The notes under the pieces are model-generated. The model was not told the DNA's origin. It did no database searches and worked only from the letters and a program-made list of their open reading frames with translations. Source: Bradyrhizobium diazoefficiens (GTDB taxonomy: Bacteria > Pseudomonadota > Alphaproteobacteria > Rhizobiales > Xanthobacteraceae). From it: 64,000 bases of DNA. Below are positions 53,170 through 61,621 of the stretch, one piece after another. The stretch's first letter is position 1. Every line of letters begins with the position of its first letter. Location of the stretch: contig NZ_CP067100.1 in NCBI RefSeq assembly GCF_016616235.1, forward strand, positions 6,383,001 through 6,447,000. Reading direction: 5' to 3'. A program made the translations under genes and the position numbers.

Positions 53170-54156
53170 TTATGGCTCGTCCTTCGGCGTGTCCACAGAC
53201 GACGTTGAGCCCCCCATCGCAATAGTCGCCGGGCCGAGATGGAGCTCGAGCGGCCCCCAGGTCTTGACGATGATCTCAAGCAATATTTTGTAGACGGCGA
53301 ACGCGGCATCGGACAACGCTGCGCTATCTGAAATGCACAGCGACATCTGTTGTGAGGCCGACGGCGCATTGATCCGCCGAATGCAGAGTTCGTCGACGTT
53401 CGGCAATTCCTTTGCGATCGACATGGGCAGCACTGCCGCCCCTACTCCGGCTGCAATCGCCGAAGATAGAGTCGATTGGGAATGGATCTCGGCAACGATG
53501 CGCGGGCGGAGTCCCACCTCGGCGCAGACGCGCTCGACCGTTTGTCGCAGGAAGGACTCCCGATATGGAAGAAGCAGGTCGAATTGCGCGACCTCCGTCG
53601 CCGATACTTCCTCTGCAGGCATCTGCTCCGGAGACATGCTGCGGGGCACGACAAGATAAAAGTACTCGCGCATCAGCGGCTTGTAGTCGAGACCGGTCAC
53701 CGGGCGTTCGCCGTAGAGGACAGCGATATCCATGCTCCCCTTCAGGATCATCTCGCTGAGCATGACCCCGGAGCTGTCGTAGATGTGCGGCACGATGCCG
53801 GGATAGCGTTCACGCACCTGCATCAGTAGCGGGGTCGCGAGCAACGCCGCCGAGCTGAGCGGGGCCAGACCGATCGTGACATTGCCGGTCAACTCCGGCT
53901 TGCTGTCCAGAATGGTGCGCCTGGCCTCCTCGATCTGCCGCTGGATCGACTTGGCATAGCGGTAGAGGATTCGTCCTGCTTCGGTGGGCTTGACCCCGCG
54001 GGCACTGCGATCGAGCAGCTTGCACTTGAAGTCCGCCTCCAGGCTCGCGATATGCTGACTCAGCGCCGGCTGCGCGACATTCAGCACCTTGGCCGCGCTC
54101 GTCATGCTGCCGAGATCCACGACCTTGATGAAGGCCTCCAAACGTTTCGTATCCAA
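53170..54156 (-). CDS. LysR-family transcriptional regulator (Nac/Cbl-like)
   Basis: About 328 residues. I prefer the TTG at 54156, which gives the usual LysR N-terminus (MDTKRLEAFIKVVDLGSMTS) with GGAG 9 nt upstream; another TTG at 54189 adds 11 residues. The HTH reads AAKVLNVAQPALSQHIASLE. The effector domain has NVTIGLAPLSSAALLATPLL and SAIAAGVGAAVLPMSIAKEL. It is divergent from the SDR-accBC-pxpBC operon and upstream of the aldolase gene, so it is the natural regulator of both. Confidence 0.88.
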   Translation of the reverse strand: MDTKRLEAFIKVVDLGSMTSAAKVLNVAQPALSQHIASLEADFKCKLLDRSARGVKPTEAGRILYRYAKSIQRQIEEARRTILDSKPELTGNVTIGLAPLSSAALLATPLLMQVRERYPGIVPHIYDSSGVMLSEMILKGSMDIAVLYGERPVTGLDYKPLMREYFYLVVPRSMSPEQMPAEEVSATEVAQFDLLLPYRESFLRQTVERVCAEVGLRPRIVAEIHSQSTLSSAIAAGVGAAVLPMSIAKELPNVDELCIRRINAPSASQQMSLCISDSAALSDAAFAVYKILLEIIVKTWGPLELHLGPATIAMGGSTSSVDTPKDEP

Positions 54157-54199
54157 TACGGCGTCTCCGGATATCCAGACGGGGAGCAATGCAGCAGCA

Positions 54200-54214
54200 A
54201 TAGGCTGAAGCTAT
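54200..54214. promoter_or_regulatory. LysR-type box ATAG-N7-CTAT
   Basis: ATAG-GCTGAAG-CTAT is an inverted repeat with the T-N11-A form of LysR binding sites. It lies 43 nt from the LysR start and about 130 nt from the SDR gene, as expected for an autoregulatory and activating site. Confidence 0.5.
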
Positions 54215-54342
54215 GGGATCAGAAGGAATTGTTCTTACCACCGGGAACCTGAGGGGCCTATAGCTAGTGCTGAACTCGTCCTCCGCTCGCGTTACAGCCG
54301 ACGCCACCAGCGGGTCGGACGGTAGCAGAGGAGCCCTCGCGG

Positions 54343-55101
54343 ATGGGATTTTCGGATTATCGGACGGCCTTGGTGACGGGCGCGTCCTCTGGGATTGGGG
54401 CCGCGACGGTTCGGCGCCTGAGCGCGGAAGGGCTCCAGGTTCACGCCGTGGCACGCGACGCCGCTCGCTTGAGCGCCTTGGCCGCGGAGACCGGATGCCA
54501 GCCCTGCGCCGTCGACATCAGCGATCTCGACGCGCTTGCGGCACTGGCGAAGTCGGCCGAGTTCGATGTCCTCGTCAACAATGCCGGGCAGTCCCGGCGC
54601 GGCAACATCCTGGGTACCACGCCAGAGGATATCGACGCGCTCATCGACGTTAATCTGCGCGCGGTCCTGCACCTGACGCACCTCGTCGTGCCGGGCATGG
54701 CAAGTCGCGACCGCGGCCACGTCGTCAATATCTCCTCCATCGCTGGCCACTATGCATTCGCCGGCGGCAACACCGTGTATCACGCCACGAAAGCCGGCAT
54801 TCACTCCCTGTCGCAGCAATTGCGCGTCGATCTCTACGGAACCAGGGTTCGCGTCACCGAGATATCGCCGGCACGGGTCGAGACCGAAGTCTTCGGACGG
54901 CTGCTGGGCGATCTGGCTGAAGCCAAGCGCCGCTTCTTCGACGATTATGATGCTCTCCAGCCCGAAGACATTGCCAATTCGATCGCCTTTGCGATTGGAT
55001 CGCCGGCGCGCATGAACGTCGCCTTCATGGAGGTCCTGCCGACCCAGCAAGTCGTCGGCGGCCTCAATTTCGCGCAGAAGAGCAGGCCGCCGGCTGAGTA
55101 A
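54343..55101 (+). CDS. short-chain dehydrogenase/reductase
   Basis: A 252-residue classical SDR with ATG at 54343 after AGAGGAG. Cofactor motif TGASSGIGAATVRRL, structural NNAGQSRRGNIL, catalytic Ser in NISSIAGHYAFAG and YHATKAG. It resembles the YdfG/serine-3-dehydrogenase branch, which uses NADP on 3-hydroxy acids. It is first in the operon with accB, accC, pxpB and pxpC, 40 nt before accB. Its substrate is unknown. Confidence 0.88.
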   Translation: MGFSDYRTALVTGASSGIGAATVRRLSAEGLQVHAVARDAARLSALAAETGCQPCAVDISDLDALAALAKSAEFDVLVNNAGQSRRGNILGTTPEDIDALIDVNLRAVLHLTHLVVPGMASRDRGHVVNISSIAGHYAFAGGNTVYHATKAGIHSLSQQLRVDLYGTRVRVTEISPARVETEVFGRLLGDLAEAKRRFFDDYDALQPEDIANSIAFAIGSPARMNVAFMEVLPTQQVVGGLNFAQKSRPPAE

Positions 55102-55141
55102 TGCGTGAGGCCCCGAGCGCGATAGGCCGTCAACGCGGAGC

Positions 55142-55606
55142 GTGACCGTGGACTTCGCCAAGATCGAACAACTCGTGGATCTGGTTGCCCGCTCGTCGAT
55201 CGCGGAGCTGGATCTGACGCAAGACGGAACCCGCATCCGCATCCTCAAGCGCCCGTCTGCGGAAGCGCCGCCGGCCCCGGCTCGCCCTGCCGGCGGAAGC
55301 GATCCGCAAATTCCTTCCGCCAATCATAAGGACGGCCCAGCGCCCGGCGCCCCCGCCGATATCGTCGTCTCCGCGCCGATGCACGGCGTGTTCTACCGGT
55401 CTGCAGCGCCGGACGAGCCCCCGCTGGTCGAGGTCGGCGCGAGGGTCGAGGCCGGGCAAAAGATATGCACGATCGAAGCGATGAAGACCTTCATCGATAT
55501 CGCCGCCGAGACGTCCGGCGTCGTGCTTGCGGTCCTTGCCGAAAATGGTGACGAGATCGCAGCGGGGCAAGCGCTGTTCCGGATCGGTCCTGCGGGTTCA
55601 TCCTGA
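55142..55606 (+). CDS. biotin carboxyl carrier protein (AccB-like)
   Basis: A 154-residue protein with a GTG start. The N-terminal helices ([20 protein letters not shown]) and the (A/P)-rich linker are AccB-like. The biotinyl domain has [20 protein letters not shown] then [20 protein letters not shown], with biotin on Lys115 of the EAMK motif. It overlaps accC by one base. It supplies the swinging arm for the next enzyme. Confidence 0.9.
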   Translation: MTVDFAKIEQLVDLVARSSIAELDLTQDGTRIRILKRPSAEAPPAPARPAGGSDPQIPSANHKDGPAPGAPADIVVSAPMHGVFYRSAAPDEPPLVEVGARVEAGQKICTIEAMKTFIDIAAETSGVVLAVLAENGDEIAAGQALFRIGPAGSS

Positions 55607-56961
55607 TGTTCGACAAGGTCCTGATCGCCAACCGCGGTGAGATCGCGCTCCGTATCCAGCGCGCCTGTCGGACCATGGGTCTCAAGACGGTCGTCATTCA
55701 CTCGGAAGCAGACAGCGACGCGCGCTATGTCGCACTCGCCGATCAGGCACTCTGCATCGGACCTGCGCCGGCGAACAGCACCTATCTCAACGTGGCGGCG
55801 ATCCTGCTCGCGGCCGAAGTCAGCGGCGCCCAGGCGATCCACCCGGGATACGGGTTTCTCTCGGAAAGCGCGGAGTTCGCCGATCGGGTCGTGCGCGCCG
55901 GTCTCACCTTCATTGGCCCTCCCGCGGAGTGCATCCGGACCATGGGCGACAAGGTTGCCGCCAAGCGCGCGATGCGGCTGGCGGGTGTGCCTTGCGTACC
56001 CGGGCCGGACAGCGCGCTGCCGGATGATCCGGCGGAGGTGCGCGCGATCGCGCGGGACATCGGATATCCCGTCATCATCAAGGCCGCCGGCGGTGGCGGC
56101 GGCCGCGGCATGCGGATCGTGCGCAAGGAAGAGGCGCTGGACGAGGCGCTTGCGCTGACGCGCGCGGAAGCCGGCAAGGCCTTCGGAAACGCTGCGGTCT
56201 ATATCGAGAAATTCCTCGAGAAGCCGCGCCATATCGAGATTCAGGTGCTGTGCGATCAGCACGACAACCATCTCTGGCTCGGTGACCGCGACTGCTCGCT
56301 CCAGCGCAGGAACCAGAAGGTCGTCGAGGAAGCTCCCGCGCCGGGCATCGATCGCACGCTGATCGAGCAGGTCGGCGCGAGCTGCGTCGAAGCCTGCCGG
56401 CGGATCGGCTATCGCGGCGCCGGCACGTTCGAGTTCCTCTACGAGAACGGGCAGTTCTTCTTCATCGAGATGAACACGCGCGTCCAGGTGGAGCATCCCG
56501 TCACCGAGATGACGACGGGTATCGACATCGTCAAGGAACAGATTCGCATTGCGCGCGGCGAGCACCTCGGGATCGCGCAAGGCGACATCGCGCCTGCCGG
56601 CCATGCCGTCGAATTTCGCATCAATGCCGAAGATCCCGCCACCTTCACGCCGTCGCCCGGCACGGTGACGCGCTGGGACGTGCCCGGCGGCATCGGCATT
56701 CGCGTCGACTCCCATATCGCGGCGGGCGCCACGGTACCGCGTCACTATGACTCCCTGATCGGCAAGCTGATCGCCCACGGCAGCACTCGCGACGAGGCCC
56801 TGGCCCGCGCGCGCGTCGCCTTGTCCGAACTGCGCGCCGAAGGCATCCGGACCAACGTGCCCTTGCACCAGGCGATCCTTTCGGACCCGACATTCTGCCG
56901 TGGCGGCTTCGATATCCACCATCTCGAACACTGGATGAATGCGAAGATGGCCGCACAATGA
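55606..56961 (+). CDS. biotin carboxylase (AccC-like)
   Basis: A 451-residue ATP-grasp enzyme: [20 protein letters not shown] at the start, [20 protein letters not shown], the ATP-binding [20 protein letters not shown], then [20 protein letters not shown], and [20 protein letters not shown] (catalytic). It carboxylates biotin on the carrier with bicarbonate and ATP. Because the genome should have a separate housekeeping accC, this copy is probably dedicated to the pxpB/pxpC-type carboxyltransferase that follows with a 4-nt overlap. Confidence 0.92.
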   Translation: MFDKVLIANRGEIALRIQRACRTMGLKTVVIHSEADSDARYVALADQALCIGPAPANSTYLNVAAILLAAEVSGAQAIHPGYGFLSESAEFADRVVRAGLTFIGPPAECIRTMGDKVAAKRAMRLAGVPCVPGPDSALPDDPAEVRAIARDIGYPVIIKAAGGGGGRGMRIVRKEEALDEALALTRAEAGKAFGNAAVYIEKFLEKPRHIEIQVLCDQHDNHLWLGDRDCSLQRRNQKVVEEAPAPGIDRTLIEQVGASCVEACRRIGYRGAGTFEFLYENGQFFFIEMNTRVQVEHPVTEMTTGIDIVKEQIRIARGEHLGIAQGDIAPAGHAVEFRINAEDPATFTPSPGTVTRWDVPGGIGIRVDSHIAAGATVPRHYDSLIGKLIAHGSTRDEALARARVALSELRAEGIRTNVPLHQAILSDPTFCRGGFDIHHLEHWMNAKMAAQ

Positions 56962-57620
56962 CCGTGCCCGACCGGCCGCGGATCAGCCTGCTCGGTACAT
57001 CGGCTCTCCTGTTCGAGGCCCCCGGGGCGTTCGACCTGCCGCAGCAGCGACGCATCTGGGCACTGGCCGCCACGGCATCGAAATGGCCTGGCATTCGCGA
57101 AGCCGTTCCAGGCATCACCAACCTGATGCTGACCTTCGCAACGCCTCCTCGCCAACTCGACGCCCTGATCGCCGCTCTCAACGACGGCTGGGATAGGGCG
57201 GAAGGCCTCGTCATCGGCGGTCGCGAGATCAGGCTACCGGTCACCTATGGCGGCGAGATCGGATCGCAGCTCCGGTCCGTCGCCGATCATTGCAGCCTGT
57301 CCGTCGATGACGTCGTGGCGATCCATGCCGCGCCGCTCTACACGGTCTTCGCGCTGGGTAGCCATCCCGGCTATTGCTATCTTGGCGGCATGGACCCGCG
57401 CATCACCATGCCGCGACGACAGACACCGTTGCAACGCTCCGCCGGCGGCTCGGTATCGATCGGCGGGTTGCAGACCGGCGTCTCCGCCTCTCCCGGCCCC
57501 AGCGGCTGGCACGCTATCGGACACACGAGCTGGACTTTCTTCGACCCATCCTGGCCGACGCCAGCCGCGCTCGCACCGGGCGATACGATCCGTTTCGAGA
57601 TCGAACGGGTGATCCAGTGA
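56958..57620 (+). CDS. PxpB/KipI-type subunit, copy 1
   Basis: A 220-residue protein of the allophanate hydrolase subunit 1 (KipI) family; ATG overlaps accC as ATGA. The blocks [60 protein letters not shown], and [20 protein letters not shown] are typical. In 5-oxoprolinase it pairs with PxpC; in urea amidolyase the same domain is half of the carboxyltransferase. Here, beside accB and accC, the carboxyltransferase role is favoured. Confidence 0.85.
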   Translation: MTVPDRPRISLLGTSALLFEAPGAFDLPQQRRIWALAATASKWPGIREAVPGITNLMLTFATPPRQLDALIAALNDGWDRAEGLVIGGREIRLPVTYGGEIGSQLRSVADHCSLSVDDVVAIHAAPLYTVFALGSHPGYCYLGGMDPRITMPRRQTPLQRSAGGSVSIGGLQTGVSASPGPSGWHAIGHTSWTFFDPSWPTPAALAPGDTIRFEIERVIQ

Positions 57621-58594
57621 TCGAGATCCTGTCAGTCACAGGCCCCGCCAGCATCCAGGATCTCGGGCGCTTCGACCAGTACCGCTTCGGGGTCGGCACC
57701 TCGGGTGCGATGGACGATGTCGCGCTGCGCGCCGGCAACATCATGCTCGGCAATGACGAGAATGCCGCCGCCGTCGAAATCCCGATGATGCCGTTCAGGC
57801 TCCGCTTCGATCGGAACATCGCTTTTGCGCTCACCGGCGCCGCCGTCGAGGCCGAGATCGCAGGACGCGCCATTCCGCCGTGGTGGCGCTCGTACGCGCG
57901 CGCCGGAGATATTCTGAACATCAAGGCGATGTCTCACGGCGCACGAAGCTATCTGGCCGTCAGCGGCGGCATCGACGTGCCGATGGTGATGGGCTCGCGC
58001 AGCACGCAGTTTCGCGGCGAGTTCGGCGGCTTGCACGGACGGCCGCTGCAGGCGGGCGACATCCTGCCCTGCGCTGCGTCGACCGCAGTCTTTGGCGAGC
58101 TCGGGATCGAGCCCGCCGGCATCACGCTGGCGCGAACGAACGATGCTGCGGACGAGACCATCGTCAGGGTCATCGTTGCCGGTGAGTATGAGGCGTTCGA
58201 CGCCACGGCGCAGGACTTGTTCTGGTCCAGCAGCTGGACGATCACGCCGCAAAGCAATCGCTATGGTTACCGCCTGCAAGGCCCCGCGGTGAAGCCGAAA
58301 GCGCCGGTCGAAAAGCGCTCGCACGGCATCGTTCCGGGTGTCATCCAGATTCCCCCCAACGGACAGCCCATCATCCAGATGAGAGATGCGCAGACATCCG
58401 GCGGCTATCCGAAGATCGCGACCGTGATCGGGGCCGACCTGTGGCGCGTCGGGCAGGCGCGGCTCGGCGGCAAGCTGCGGTTCGAGCAGAGCGCCTACAC
58501 TGATGCGCTTGCAGCCGAAGGCGAGATGTCGGCATATCTCGACCGGCTGCGGGCCAATATGCGTCTTGTCGAGGAGGCCCGAACATGCCGATAG
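57617..58594 (+). CDS. PxpC/KipA-type biotin-dependent carboxyltransferase subunit, copy 1
   Basis: A 325-residue protein; GTG at 57617 overlaps the previous stop as GTGA. Family blocks: VTGPASIQDLGRFDQYRFGV, GTSGAMDDVALRAGNIMLGN, GSRSTQFRGEFGGLHGRPLQ, and QIPPNGQPIIQMRDAQTSGG. It is the KipA/AHS2 half of the carboxyltransferase module. It overlaps the next gene by 10 nt. Confidence 0.87.
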   Translation: MIEILSVTGPASIQDLGRFDQYRFGVGTSGAMDDVALRAGNIMLGNDENAAAVEIPMMPFRLRFDRNIAFALTGAAVEAEIAGRAIPPWWRSYARAGDILNIKAMSHGARSYLAVSGGIDVPMVMGSRSTQFRGEFGGLHGRPLQAGDILPCAASTAVFGELGIEPAGITLARTNDAADETIVRVIVAGEYEAFDATAQDLFWSSSWTITPQSNRYGYRLQGPAVKPKAPVEKRSHGIVPGVIQIPPNGQPIIQMRDAQTSGGYPKIATVIGADLWRVGQARLGGKLRFEQSAYTDALAAEGEMSAYLDRLRANMRLVEEARTCR

Positions 58595-59019
58595 AGACAA
58601 CCGATATCGCGCGGCTGGCGCAGATCCTCGAAAACTCCGGCGTCGACACGATCGAGATCGAGGAGTCGGGACTGACCCTGAAGCTCGTTGTGGACACAAG
58701 GCTCCGCACGGCAGCGTCTGCATCGCGTGCCGCCGCAACCGCCCCTGCCGCCGATCATTTCGTCATGGCGAAAGCCGATGTCGCGGGACATTTCCGTGCG
58801 GCCCATCCCTGGCAGGACAAGCCGTTCGTCGCGCCCGGCCAGCGCATCGAGGCTGGCGCGACGCTCGGCCTGGTGAAGATCGGGCTATTGTATGCACCCG
58901 TCGTTGCGCCCACCGCGGGCGTCGTCGATGCCGTGATCGCGGAAACCGGCGCCATGGTCGGATACGGCACTCCGATCGTGCGCATCCTTCCGCTCGCGCC
59001 AGGCAACCCGCTCAATTGA
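58585..59019 (+). CDS. BCCP-like protein without the biotinyl lysine
   Basis: A 144-residue paralogue of the carrier at 55142. The two align without gaps over the C-terminal domain: GQRIEAGATLGLVKIGLLYA here against [20 protein letters not shown] there, then T(A/S)GVV in both. EAMK is replaced by KIGL, so Leu101 stands where biotin would be attached. The N-terminal helices (DIARLAQILENSGVDTIEIE) are also alike. It cannot be biotinylated at the normal site, so it may be structural, regulatory or carry something else. It overlaps pxpA by 8 nt, end to end. Confidence 0.8.
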   Translation: MPIETTDIARLAQILENSGVDTIEIEESGLTLKLVVDTRLRTAASASRAAATAPAADHFVMAKADVAGHFRAAHPWQDKPFVAPGQRIEAGATLGLVKIGLLYAPVVAPTAGVVDAVIAETGAMVGYGTPIVRILPLAPGNPLN

Positions 59020-59779
59020 GCAGTACAGTTGCAGGCGTGACTTCGCCGCCGCCCTGTTCGATCACGCGGCGAACCGTGCGGGCGAGATCGACCGATCCAG
59101 GCGTGTCGCTGTGGATCAGGATCGAGCGGGCCTCGATCTTGATCGACTTGCCCTCGATGGTCTTCACGGTTCCACTGTCCAGGAACTGCTTGACCCGTTC
59201 AGCTACCGCTTCCTGCGAGGTGATGACGGAATTGGGAAGCTTGCGGGAGACCAGATGGGCGTTCTCGTCATACGCCCGATCAGCCAGGAACAACGTCAAG
59301 ACGCGCAAGCCGACCCCGCGCGCGGCGCGCACGATCTCGGCGTCGGGCTGCGAGAACACGATGAAATCGCGGTTGATGGTCGCGATCGCGCGCGCGACGA
59401 CATCAGCCATGTCGGGGTCCGCGTTGACCATATTGCCCATCGCGGCGTGGAAGCTGACATGGGTCACGCGGTGGCCGGCATTGGCCGCGATCGCCTGCAA
59501 GGCGCCGATCTGATAGACCATATGCTTCTCGAGTTCGGCGGCATCCATCTGGATCACGCGGCGGCCAAACCCGAGCAGGTCGGGCAGGCCCGGATGGGCA
59601 CCGACCTCAACTCCCTTCTGCTTTGCCAAGCGGACCATGCGATCCATGGTCATGGGATCCCCGGCGTGGAAGCCGCACGCCACGTTGGCGGACGAGACGA
59701 TGCCCATCAGCGCCTCGTCATCGCAGATGCGATAATTGCCGAAGCCTTCGCCCATGTCCGAATTGATGCCGACTTTCAT
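59012..59779 (-). CDS. PxpA/LamB-YcsF family protein (5-oxoprolinase subunit A-like)
   Basis: A 255-residue protein; ATG at 59779 gives MKVGINSDMGEGFGNYRICD. The family pattern is present: ANVACGFHAGDPMTMDRMVR, VGAHPGLPDLLGFGRRV and ADRAY. However, the block I know as VKPHGALYN reads VSFHAAMGN (108-116), and CVHGDTPGA reads LIHSDTPGS. These lie at the active site of the fold, so a different substrate from 5-oxoproline is possible. It is last in the pxpB-pxpC-pxpA operon. Confidence 0.88.
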   Translation of the reverse strand: MKVGINSDMGEGFGNYRICDDEALMGIVSSANVACGFHAGDPMTMDRMVRLAKQKGVEVGAHPGLPDLLGFGRRVIQMDAAELEKHMVYQIGALQAIAANAGHRVTHVSFHAAMGNMVNADPDMADVVARAIATINRDFIVFSQPDAEIVRAARGVGLRVLTLFLADRAYDENAHLVSRKLPNSVITSQEAVAERVKQFLDSGTVKTIEGKSIKIEARSILIHSDTPGSVDLARTVRRVIEQGGGEVTPATVLLN

Positions 59780-59814
59780 GTTCGCACCCTGCTCTTGTTC
59801 TCGTTGACGTTCAC

Positions 59815-60792
59815 TCAAAGCTGTCGATAAAGATCCGCGGCAGCCCGCAAGCTGGCGAGATAGTCATTGACGGGGGCCATGGCCGCGACCGCGTCCTGGT
59901 AGCTCACATCCCTGAAGGTGATGAATGATCCTGGCGCCGCCTGGCCCAGGCGCCAGAGATCGGCCTGAATCACGGCCGCCATCTTGGGATAGCCGCCTGC
60001 CGTGTTGGCGTCGCTCATCTGGATGATCGGCTCGCCGGCCGGCGGCACCTGCACGACGCCGGCCACGACGCCATGCGAGCGCATCTCGATCGGCGCGTCC
60101 AATGTCAACTTGTCTCCGGTGAGACGGTATCCGCCGCGGTCGCTCCGGGCACTGGCCTTCCACGCAGTGGACCAGAACCTCGCCTGCATCGCCTCTGAAA
60201 ACAGATCATATTCACCGGCCCGCATGACACGTATCCGCAGCACGCCGTCATCTCGCGGGCCGGCGCCTGGGATCGCGACGTCCGGCGGCGCGGCGCCGAA
60301 GTCGAAACGGCGGGCAGCCTCTCGCGGTGGTTTGCCGACCGGAATGACGTCGCCCGTCTGCAAGCTTCGCCCCTCGAGCCCACCGAAGCCGGCGCGCAGA
60401 TGCGTGCTGCGCGAACCCAGCACCCGCGGAACGTCGAGGCCGCCGCCGAACGTCGCGTAGACGCGCGCACCGCGGCGCGGCGTTCCGATCGCGAGAATGT
60501 CGCCAGCCCTCGCCCGCTTGCACCACCACGGGCGCATGGATAATCCGGCCAGCGTCGAGACGTGATCGGCGCCCGTGAGCGCAAATGTCGTGTCCTCCTG
60601 GAAACGCAGGCGGAACGGAAATGTCTGGATCTCGATGCCGGCCGCATCGTCCTCATTGCCGAGCAGTGCATTTCCGGCCGCGAGCGCGACGGGATCCATG
60701 GCGCCGGACGTGCTCACACCGATGCCGCGCGCACCATGCCGGCCGAGATCCTGGATCGTATTGAAGGCGGGGCTGGCGAGGATCTCGATCAT
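59815..60792 (-). CDS. PxpC/KipA-type subunit, copy 2
   Basis: A 325-residue protein; ATG at 60792 overlaps the pxpB copy 2 stop as ATGA. Blocks: SPAFNTIQDLGRHGARGIGV, STSGAMDPVALAAGNALLGN, GSRSTHLRAGFGGLEGRSLQ and QVPPAGEPIIQMSDANTAGG. It is clearly related to the copy at 57617 but diverged. With PxpB copy 2 and PxpA it forms a 5-oxoprolinase-like complex. Confidence 0.87.
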   Translation of the reverse strand: MIEILASPAFNTIQDLGRHGARGIGVSTSGAMDPVALAAGNALLGNEDDAAGIEIQTFPFRLRFQEDTTFALTGADHVSTLAGLSMRPWWCKRARAGDILAIGTPRRGARVYATFGGGLDVPRVLGSRSTHLRAGFGGLEGRSLQTGDVIPVGKPPREAARRFDFGAAPPDVAIPGAGPRDDGVLRIRVMRAGEYDLFSEAMQARFWSTAWKASARSDRGGYRLTGDKLTLDAPIEMRSHGVVAGVVQVPPAGEPIIQMSDANTAGGYPKMAAVIQADLWRLGQAAPGSFITFRDVSYQDAVAAMAPVNDYLASLRAAADLYRQL

Positions 60793-61484
60793 AGCTCGAT
60801 CCGATCGATCCTGAATCTGACACGGTCCCCCGGCAGCATGAGAGACGGTTGCTCGCGCTGCGGATCGAACATGGCGACAGAGGCCCAGCCGATCGCGTTC
60901 CATCCATTGGGGCTCGACAGCGCCGCGACGCCGGTCTGCATCCCGCCGATGGTCACCGAACCCGCGCGCATGTTGAGCGAGGGCACTGATTTGCGCGGCA
61001 TGTGGATGCGCGGATCGAGACCATGGAGATAACCAAACCCCGGCGAGCTCGCGACGGCGCAGACCGTGTAATCGCCCTCGCTATGAATTCTGATGACCTC
61101 GCGCGCGGGCAGTCCGGTGTGCTTCGCGACCGCCGGCAAGTCGAAGCCGAGCTCGCCGCCATAGATCACAGGAATTTCGATGACCTTGCCGTCGGCCTTG
61201 CGGCCGGGCAAGCGATGCCACAGCTCGACGATCGAAGCGCCGAGCATGCCGATATCAGCAGGCGGCTGCTCGAATACCAGCATCACATTGGTGACGCCGA
61301 TGACGGCTTCCTGGACATTCGGCCACGACGACGCAGCATCCGCGAGCGCCCAGATGCGTCCCTGTTGAATCAGGTCAAACTCACCCGGTGCCTCGACCAG
61401 CATCGCGAGCGTGCCGATCAGGCTGATCTTCGGGCTTTTCTCGATCGCGCCGACAAGGGGAGCGCTGGGCTGATTAATCGACAA
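60789..61484 (-). CDS. PxpB/KipI-type subunit, copy 2
   Basis: A 231-residue protein with a TTG start at 61484 (GAGG 5 nt upstream; no better start in frame). Blocks: EAVIGVTNVMLVFEQPPADI, IPVIYGGELGFDLPAVAKHT, SSPGFGYLHGLDPRIHMPRK and SVTIGGMQTGVAALSSPNGW. First gene of the pxpB-pxpC-pxpA operon, 137 nt from the ABC-transporter ATPase gene upstream. Confidence 0.85.
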   Translation of the reverse strand: MSINQPSAPLVGAIEKSPKISLIGTLAMLVEAPGEFDLIQQGRIWALADAASSWPNVQEAVIGVTNVMLVFEQPPADIGMLGASIVELWHRLPGRKADGKVIEIPVIYGGELGFDLPAVAKHTGLPAREVIRIHSEGDYTVCAVASSPGFGYLHGLDPRIHMPRKSVPSLNMRAGSVTIGGMQTGVAALSSPNGWNAIGWASVAMFDPQREQPSLMLPGDRVRFRIDRIEL

Positions 61485-61621
61485 AAGGGCCTCATTGGTC
61501 CAACGCCTGCGGCGCCGCCGTCTCCAGTTCTAACCAAACAGCCCAAGTCGATCCAAGACGATGTTCGTCTATGGGTATAAGGGATGTCGATTGCCCGCGC
61601 CCGCTGCGCCCGTATCGCGCG

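Noticed and set aside
54190..54342. Checked for a guanidine or other riboswitch before the carboxylase operon
   Set aside because: No conserved ykkC-type or other riboswitch core is visible; only a LysR-type repeat is seen.
55142..56961. Considered as the housekeeping acetyl-CoA carboxylase accB-accC pair
   Set aside because: Overlap with pxpB and an operon including a second carrier-like gene argue for a dedicated enzyme; housekeeping accBC is normally a stand-alone pair. It is not excluded without the rest of the genome.
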